This document shows, one piece after another, positions 57,748 to 64,000 of a stretch of DNA of 64,000 nucleotides. How positions within the stretch are numbered: position 1 is the stretch's first letter; each line of letters opens with the position of its first letter. The position numbers and the translations under genes were made by a program. Origin of the DNA: Watersipora subatra (taxonomy: Eukaryota > Bryozoa > Gymnolaemata > Cheilostomatida > Watersiporidae). The notes under the pieces were generated by a model. The model was not told the origin of the DNA, made no database searches, and was given only the letters and a program-made list of their open reading frames with translations. The DNA lies in NCBI RefSeq assembly GCF_963576615.1, contig NC_088708.1:58639196-58703195 (forward strand). The letters are read 5' to 3'.

Positions 57748-58665
57748 TTGAATGTTTAAAACGTCTTAAAAATTGTTGTAAGTAGTTAAACGTATACGTT
57801 GTCTTGGCTAAAAAAAACTATTCATCGTTTGACCTAAACACAGAATACGTGTGTACATTCAATAAGTATCCATTCAAAAAGCGTGAGTGATATACAATGT
57901 ACCGTAAAACCTCGTGAAACTTTTAATTGAACTGCCTCGGAGTGTTGCTCTTAACGAATCCCAGGTAAAGTAAGGTAATCTTTGCATAAACTTCAAGAAA
58001 AATCGGCAAAATTGATCGTGGGTAAAACGCTCAAAAAAAGATGTCTTTTCTTTTGAGCATTTCAGCAACGATCAAGTTTTGCCAATGTCAATCTAAAAAA
58101 CGTCCTGGCAATAACATCACCTCAAACAACAAACCAATCTCAAGTGATAGAAAAATTTCTATACTTTTTGATAAAAACGTTTTAAGCTTTACATTAGAAG
58201 CATTTAATTTGAAACAAGCCATTTGTGCTTTTGATTTATATTATAGTTTGTATATGTACATGTATCTACTAATAAATAAGTAAATACATGGACTTGTGAC
58301 AGTGCTCTGATAACTTGAACGCTCTGATAATTCGAACACTTTTGCTCGGTCCCTTGAAGTTTGAGTTATCCGAGTTTCACTGTAGTATGTGTTCCATAAT
58401 AATATAACTTGAACAATATGTTATGGGATGAAAGGAAAGTCGATCCTGCACAGAAAAATGTTAATCTCATTGGTAATTAGTCAGTTTGAATGCTGTAGTC
58501 CGTTACCTATATTGTATTATAGTCTAACAGTTCCTATTATTCTACTGTAGGAACATGAATCTAGCCATATATTGTTTTGCATTCTGTTACTAGTTATGAT
58601 TAAAGAGGATATAAGAATCTACTTTAGTCTATCTATCTACATGTATGTTTCTGTATCTATGTTTA

Positions 58666-58879
58666 TACCTGACCTCTCATGTACACGGATCATATTTCCA
58701 GTGAGTATCTATGTTTATACCTGATCTCTTATGTACACTGATTATATCTCCAGTGAATATCTATGTTTATACCTGACCTCTCATGTACACTGGGTATACC
58801 TCCAGTGAGTATCTATGTTTATACCTGACCTCTCATGTACACTGGGTATACCTCCAGTGAGTATCTATGTTTATACCTG
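58666..58879. repeat. 52-bp minisatellite, 4 units plus a partial
   Basis: Same unit and orientation as 5129-5551. Two adjacent units share the variant CACTGGGTATACCTCCAGTG, so local duplication is recent. Confidence 0.92.
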
Positions 58880-58919
58880 TTTTTCAGGTTTATTGTGGAA
58901 ATAACCTGTCAGGGATGGA

Positions 58920-59410
58920 CTACTTAGAAATTACAGCCCACAAGATAATAAGTTTGCTGACATGGGAAGATAACTGCTCAATAATATTTTTGGTTTATCT
59001 TGACAGACATTTTCTGGCTGTCTGTCGTAATTGAAAATGACTTGCATCTTAGCGATGCATGCTTGGGTCAAGCAGTATGGTAGAGAAGAGGTGACCCAGT
59101 TCTCAGTATCTACCACTTCTGGAACTGTCAAATTAACCCGAAGGGATGCCTTTTGCAACACGTCCAGTCTGACAGAGCCAGGTAGCCATTTCACTTGCCC
59201 CATGTGTGAAGGACAAAGGTGGATCTCTAACGTGCCCATGATGTCAGTGTGGTACGCGGGGCTTCCAAGTTATGGTCTAGATTTGGACCCAGCAATTTAG
59301 GGTTGAAAGCTTGCTGAGAGCTATTTGTCAGATTGGCATTATGCAGGACTCAAACCACCAGCCCCATGGTTGACAGTCAAAGATGCAACCATTAGGCCAC
59401 CCTGACACCC
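58920..59410 (-). repeat. SINE-like sequence with tRNA-derived head
   Basis: On the minus strand the head (59405-59334) has an A box GTGGCCTAATGG, an anticodon-loop-like GACTGTCAACC and a B box GGTTTGAGTCC, closest in feel to tRNA-Asp. A body of about 400 bp follows, ending near 58920. No flanking duplication was found, so the SINE call rests on the head alone. Confidence 0.5.
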
Positions 59411-59465
59411 CGTTTGACTTGACAGATATACGAGCTACAATAGCTCGCTGATAGTGGGTAGCCCT

Positions 59466-60120
59466 GAAAAGGTCTGAGCTGGTGAGGATGGAGAGGGAGA
59501 TAGGTAGGTGAAGTAGATAAGTACGCTAGGAGTAATCATAAGGTTATATTCATCATGGTATTCTTGTTAAAGTTGGGGTCTATCAATTATAAAACAGAAT
59601 TGAGGTGAGTTATTGGAGCTCTAAGGAAGCCAAAATATATTAGACCAATTAACATCATAACGGTCTCAGCCAGTAAAGACAGATAATCTTCCGGTGGATG
59701 TCATCATATATTAAATATTAGAATAGCATTATAAGAGAGCCTTAGTTTTTACAAATTCATTTTGTTGTTTCTCATCATTACAATTATTTAGTTTTTTTGA
59801 CCTAAAAAATTGTTAACAAATGAAATCCATGATATTATTTAGGTTTGAAAAAGCAAAAAATATAGAAATGTGTCTTTTCAACTTGGATTCTACATTATTT
59901 CAGAATCTTCATCAACATCTCTACCAGCTCAATTTCATCAGTCTCATGAGAGAAGTATTTGACTAACATACTAGTATGTAGAGAGGCTTGATCAAGTTTT
60001 TATGAACAGACAGTTTAATAGGTGTGTAATGACTAGTTGGTTATTAAAGGAAAGAGAGGGTGTGTATAGGCAGAAAAAGTTGTATCATCATCATATGCAT
60101 TGTTATGGGTGAATGTGGAA
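59466..60120. repeat. Large dispersed repeat, copy 2
   Basis: Partner of 16541-17290. Continues at 60885-60930 after extra sequence. Confidence 0.75.
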
Positions 60121-60884
60121 AAATTATATTACGCATAACTAATCCGAATTCACACACATCATCATTGTTTAATTTGCTTTGTCATTCTATGCAATTTTGA
60201 CTATGTTCAGTTTGCGCATGTTTGCTTAACTTGTGGGAACTAATTTTATTATTAATGGTTCAGGTACTAGTGAGAGTTTAAGCTATTGTAAGCAATACTG
60301 ATATTTACCAGTAAAAAATACTTCTTTATTCTGTAATTCCAACAATTAAAATACACAACTAACAAAATTCTAAACAATTATATTTATGACAAAAGGTTAA
60401 AATAGCCAATAAAGTTACACCCTTACTCAAACGGTCATCCATGTTTGCTTGTTTGGTCCGTACGGCTGCGAGTTTCAACAGTCAAATGAGAGTCATGGCA
60501 GTCCTTACATACAGAGGCTCAATAGGTGATATAGTGAAGCAGGAGAGAATCAACTGATGATGGAGAAGGAGGTTTCGTAGGTAGGGAAAGGATAGAGGCT
60601 GCAGAGGCAGAGGGAAGAAAGAGAGAGGCTCCCAAAGCAGAAGAATGTGCTTCGGAAAGGCAGAGAGAGCTTCAGCAGGTCCTTGAGATCGAGAGATAAA
60701 TACATGTAGATCGACTGCTAGACGCCGAGTCGTTGGAGCTATTCTTTTTTATAGAATTATTTTTATTCTTTTTTATCTCTCTTTATATACTTAAAAAACA
60801 CACAAATTTTCTAACCATAACTTAGTTAGGGAGAGTTAGGGTAGCGCTACATCACTGCTAATACTACTATACAACAGCATTATA
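60121..60884. mobile_element. Inserted sequence absent from copy 1
   Basis: The homologous point in copy 1 (about 17241-17250) has no such sequence. The insert contains a purine-rich GAGAGAGGC/GCAGAGG run at 60580-60690. No inverted termini or duplication identified. Confidence 0.5.
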
Positions 60885-61253
60885 GCGGATCAAAATAGCA
60901 TAAAAGCTTTTACATGAAGGTGTACAGAGATACCATAAAACCTTTGTTCGAACGCCATGACATTCGATTTTTCAATTTTTTTTTATGATGGCGTTTAATT
61001 AGCGGTAAAGTTCAATAAAAGGATGTGGTTCAATTTTTCAACTAGCTGCTCAAGATTTTGAGAAGTTAAATTTCATTTAACGAATAATGACCGATATCCT
61101 TCAACATAAAGTTATAATATAAAATATTATAACGAACAATAACATCCAACATAAAATTCTAACACAAAATAATTTAACCAGTAACGAACGATAAAATAAC
61201 TACCAACATATAATTATAGTACAAGAAATATGATACAATACATATAATACAAA

Positions 61254-61620
61254 CTAGAAATTCCACTGTCATACAGCCCTCGACCAAAGTGATATTGGAA
61301 AAATAAAGGGTAGCAATGGTAGAGAAATGCAATATTAGCGGTCAAATGGCACTGCAGTGCGATAGGATAACTGCAATGGTAGCTGTAATGTACTGGGTGT
61401 GTGTGTTATTATATACAACAAACAGCAATAATGAAAGGAAAAAATTATATGTTTATATCTCTCCCCCTGCAATAGGAGAAATGCAATATTAGCCAATATT
61501 AGAAGTAAAATGCACTGATATTATTAGAATAACCAATATTATTAATATAGTAATAATATAAAACCAGTGCACAATTTTGTTTACATTTCAAAACGTCATA
61601 GCTAAAAATATCAAGAAGTG
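61254..61620 (+). repeat. Repeat X fragment with unoccupied Helitron site
   Basis: Matches 17371-17663 joined directly to 29225 onward: the junction ACCAATATTATTAATATAG at 61537-61555 is the intact site that the Helitron pair split elsewhere. Confidence 0.85.
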
Positions 61621-61626
61621 ATATTC

Positions 61627-62825
61627 CCACGACCAAACACGAGCGAAGCGATTGGTTGGGAGAATTATGATAAATGCACATGTGCACACAACTCCCGAAA
61701 ATTATTCATCAGCAATGAGACGAACCCTTGTCTCAAAAGTTCATCAAGAAATTTAACCATCGTTTTGTAGAGTCGTTAAAGTATAATAACGATACAAAAC
61801 ACATATACGCCTATTTAAATATGTTACCAAGTCTTTGTAAACCGTCGAAATTATCTTCAAACTTACCCATCTGATCGGATTATACACGAATAGACAGATT
61901 TATTTGGACGAAAATCGTTATTAAAACTTGCTAAGCCTCACTTTTATCAAAGTTAAGACCGGAAATTGAAATGCCGAGCGACAGAGAATAGAACGATTAA
62001 GTCGTGCGCATTTCACGAAAAAATAATGTGCACATTTCACCAGTCTATAGCATTGTCGAATTGCCAAAGGTTTCTGTAATTTACGTAGGAGTACAGAAAT
62101 CGTTTCACTTTTGCCGATTTCAAAGTAACTGACATTTTAGACAGATTTGAGTACTTTGGTATTCTAACCATACCTGCCAACTCTCACTCATTGAGCGTGA
62201 GACTCACGCAATCACCCCAAAGAAAAAAGGAAAATGCGTGAGATTTTTGCCTCAATTTCCACAATTTTATATATACTATCATTGATACATCAATTGCCCT
62301 AAAACCAAATCTCACGCATTGCCCCACTTTTGGGTTGGCAGGCCTAATTCTAACTGATGTCCAACGCAGTGTAAGTAAAGGAAATGACGATGATATTTTT
62401 TTCTAACGATTCTTATGAGATTATTAGGATATTTAATTATAAGTTTGGATATTCTTCTTGAGACTTCTTGATACTGTTAGCTATGACGTTTTGAAATGTA
62501 AAAAAAATTGTGCATTGGTTTTTTATTATTACTATATTAATAATATTAGTTATTCTAATAATATCAGTGAATCTTACTTCTAATATTGCATTTCTCCTAT
62601 TGCAGGGGGAGAGATATAAACATATAATCTTTTCCTTTCATTATTGCTGTTTGTTGTATAAAATAACACCCACACCCAGTACATTACAGCTACCATTGCA
62701 GTTATCCTATTGCACTGCAGTGCCATTTGACCGCTAATATTGCATTTCTCAACCATCAGTATCATTTCTTTTTTCCAATATCACTTTGGTCGTGGGCTGT
62801 ATGACAGTGGAATTTCTAGTTATAT
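61627..62825 (-). repeat. Repeat X, inverted copy
   Basis: Reverse complement of 62860-64000 and, in part, 61254-61620. Starts CCCACGACCAAAC and ends TTTGGTCGTGGG near 62800. Carries the 178-bp MITE. Confidence 0.85.
62169..62346. mobile_element. 178-bp hAT-like MITE, copy 1
   Basis: Ends CATACCTGCCAAC / GTTGGCAGGCCT(A), duplications ATTCTAAC (62161-62168, 62347-62354). Dense in GTGAG/CTCAC motifs. Confidence 0.88.
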
Positions 62826-62859
62826 AGATTTTTAGAAAATCTATTTAAAAAAGTGTTTT

Positions 62860-64000
62860 GTCGTGGCAAACAGCAATAATGAAAGGAAAAAGATTATATG
62901 TTTATATCTCCCCTGCAATAGGAGAAATGCAATATTAGAAGTAAGATTCACTGATATTATTAGAATAACTAATATTGTTAATATAGTAATACAGTAATAA
63001 TAAAAAACCAATGCACAATTTTGTTTACATTTAAAAACGTCATAGCTAACAATATCAAGAAGTATCAAAAAAAATATCCAAACTTAGTAATAGTAATGCA
63101 GTAATAATAGAAAACCAATGCACAATTTTGTTTACATTTCAAAACGTCATAGCTAACAATATCAAGAAGTATCAAGAAGAATATCCAAACTTATAATTAA
63201 ATATCCTAATAATCTCATAAGAATCATTATAAAAAAATATCATCGTCATTTCCTTTACTTACACTGCGTTGGACATCAGTTAGAATCAGGCCTGCCAACC
63301 CAAAAGTGGGGCAATGCGTGAGATTTGGTTTTGGGGCAATTGATGTATCAATGATAGTATATATAAAATTGTGGAAGTTGAGGCAAAAATCTCACGCATT
63401 TTCCTTTTTTCTTTGGGGTGATTGCGTGAGTCTCACGCTCAATGAGTGAGAGTTGGCAGGTATGGTTAGAATACCAAAGTACTCAAATCTGTCTAAAATT
63501 TCAGTTACTTTGAAATCGGCAAAAATGAAACGATCTCTGTACTCCTACGTAAATTACAAAAACCTTTGGCAATTCGACAATGCTATAGACTGGTGAAATG
63601 TGCACATTACTTTTTCGTGAGATGCGCACGACTTAATCATTCTATTCTCTGTCGCTCAGCGTTTCAATTTCCGGTCTTAACTTTGATAAAAGTGAGGCTT
63701 AGCAAGTTTTAATAACGATTTTCGTCCAAATAACTCTATTTATTTCTGTATAATCCGATCAGATGGGTAAGTTTTAAGATAATTTCGACGGTTTACAAAG
63801 ACTTGGTAACATATTTAAATAGGCTTATATGTGTTTTGTATCGTTATTATACTTTCACGACTCTACAAAACGATGGTTAAATTTCTTGATGAACTTTTGA
63901 GACAAGGGCTCGTCTCAATGCTGATGAATAATTTTCGGGAGTTGTGTGCACATGTGCATTTATCATAAATCTTCCAACCAATCGCTTCTCTCGCGTTTGG
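62860..64000 (+). repeat. Repeat X, direct copy, runs off window
   Basis: Same orientation as 17371-17663/29225-29905. Begins with a shortened left part (ACAGCAATAATGAAAGG) and has a local duplication at 62975-63060/63085-63175. Confidence 0.85.
63287..63464. mobile_element. 178-bp hAT-like MITE, copy 2
   Basis: Ends CAGGCCTGCC / GGCAGGTATG, duplications GTTAGAAT (63279-63286, 63465-63472). Identical in length and site to copy 1 but inverted with its host repeat. Confidence 0.9.

Larger units (their letters stand above)
57246..58382. mobile_element. Mariner/pogo-like element, second copy
   Basis: Ends CAGTGAAACATGGATAACTC and inverted CAGTGAAACTCGGATAACTC, flanked by TA (57244-57245, 58383-58384). 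Same family as 39369-40153 but inverted, with the shared internal hairpin at 57995-58090. Holds a palindromic MITE. No transposase. Confidence 0.87.

Noticed and set aside
59334..59405. Functional tRNA-Asp gene
   Set aside because: The anticodon loop resembles tRNA-Asp but the acceptor stem does not pair and a long SINE-like body follows.

Overview
The window reads as nuclear DNA of an invertebrate animal. It is AT-rich, has GT-AG introns, one multi-exon host gene, and is packed with eukaryotic transposable elements (TEs): hAT, MULE-like, Kolobok-like, mariner-like, Helitron, LINE and Ty3/Gypsy-like. I see no operons, ribosome binding sites, phage or CRISPR. The mix would fit a lophotrochozoan such as a bryozoan or mollusc, but nothing here fixes the species. 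A 200-N assembly gap lies at 49192-49391.

Layout. 1-5094: a LINE ORF1 remnant (1567-3272, minus) bordered by two hAT elements; the left one runs off the window. 5129-5551: 52-bp minisatellite. 6318-8830: wrecked Ty3/Gypsy-like element. 9590-15430: a second, much better preserved gag-pol element (10463-13653) flanked by sequence resembling the 3' end of the host TRIM-like gene. 16541-17663: dispersed repeats. 17664-29224: two Helitrons head to tail; the second holds a MULE-like element (21561-24855) and a hAT element (26651-27610). 29225-29905: continuation of the repeat that the Helitrons split.

31162-41304 (minus): the only convincing host gene. It encodes a TRIM/RBCC-type protein (RING, two B-boxes, coiled coil, beta-propeller-like C-terminus) in eight phase-consistent coding exons, apart from one 1-nt frameshift in exon 3. 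Its introns hold a TA-flanked DNA transposon, a TTAA-flanked Kolobok-like MITE, a mariner-like element, a tRNA-like relic and an AT satellite. A second copy of its last exon and last-intron flank lies at 13790-14345.

44461-47314: fold-back hAT-like element with a second hAT-like element nested in one arm; the nested one is mostly an ATGGAAAT tandem array. 47794-55675 (minus): LINE reverse-transcriptase remnant cut by a 3.1-kb long-TIR element and by a near full-length Buster-type hAT with a decayed transposase. 57246-58382: mariner-like element with a palindromic MITE inside. 58666-64000: more 52-bp minisatellite, a tRNA-headed SINE-like sequence, a second copy of the 16.5-17.3 kb repeat, and an inverted pair of repeat X copies, each carrying the same 178-bp MITE. 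The main value of the window is its readable nesting: several insertions can be ordered because paralogous empty sites are present in the same 64 kb.
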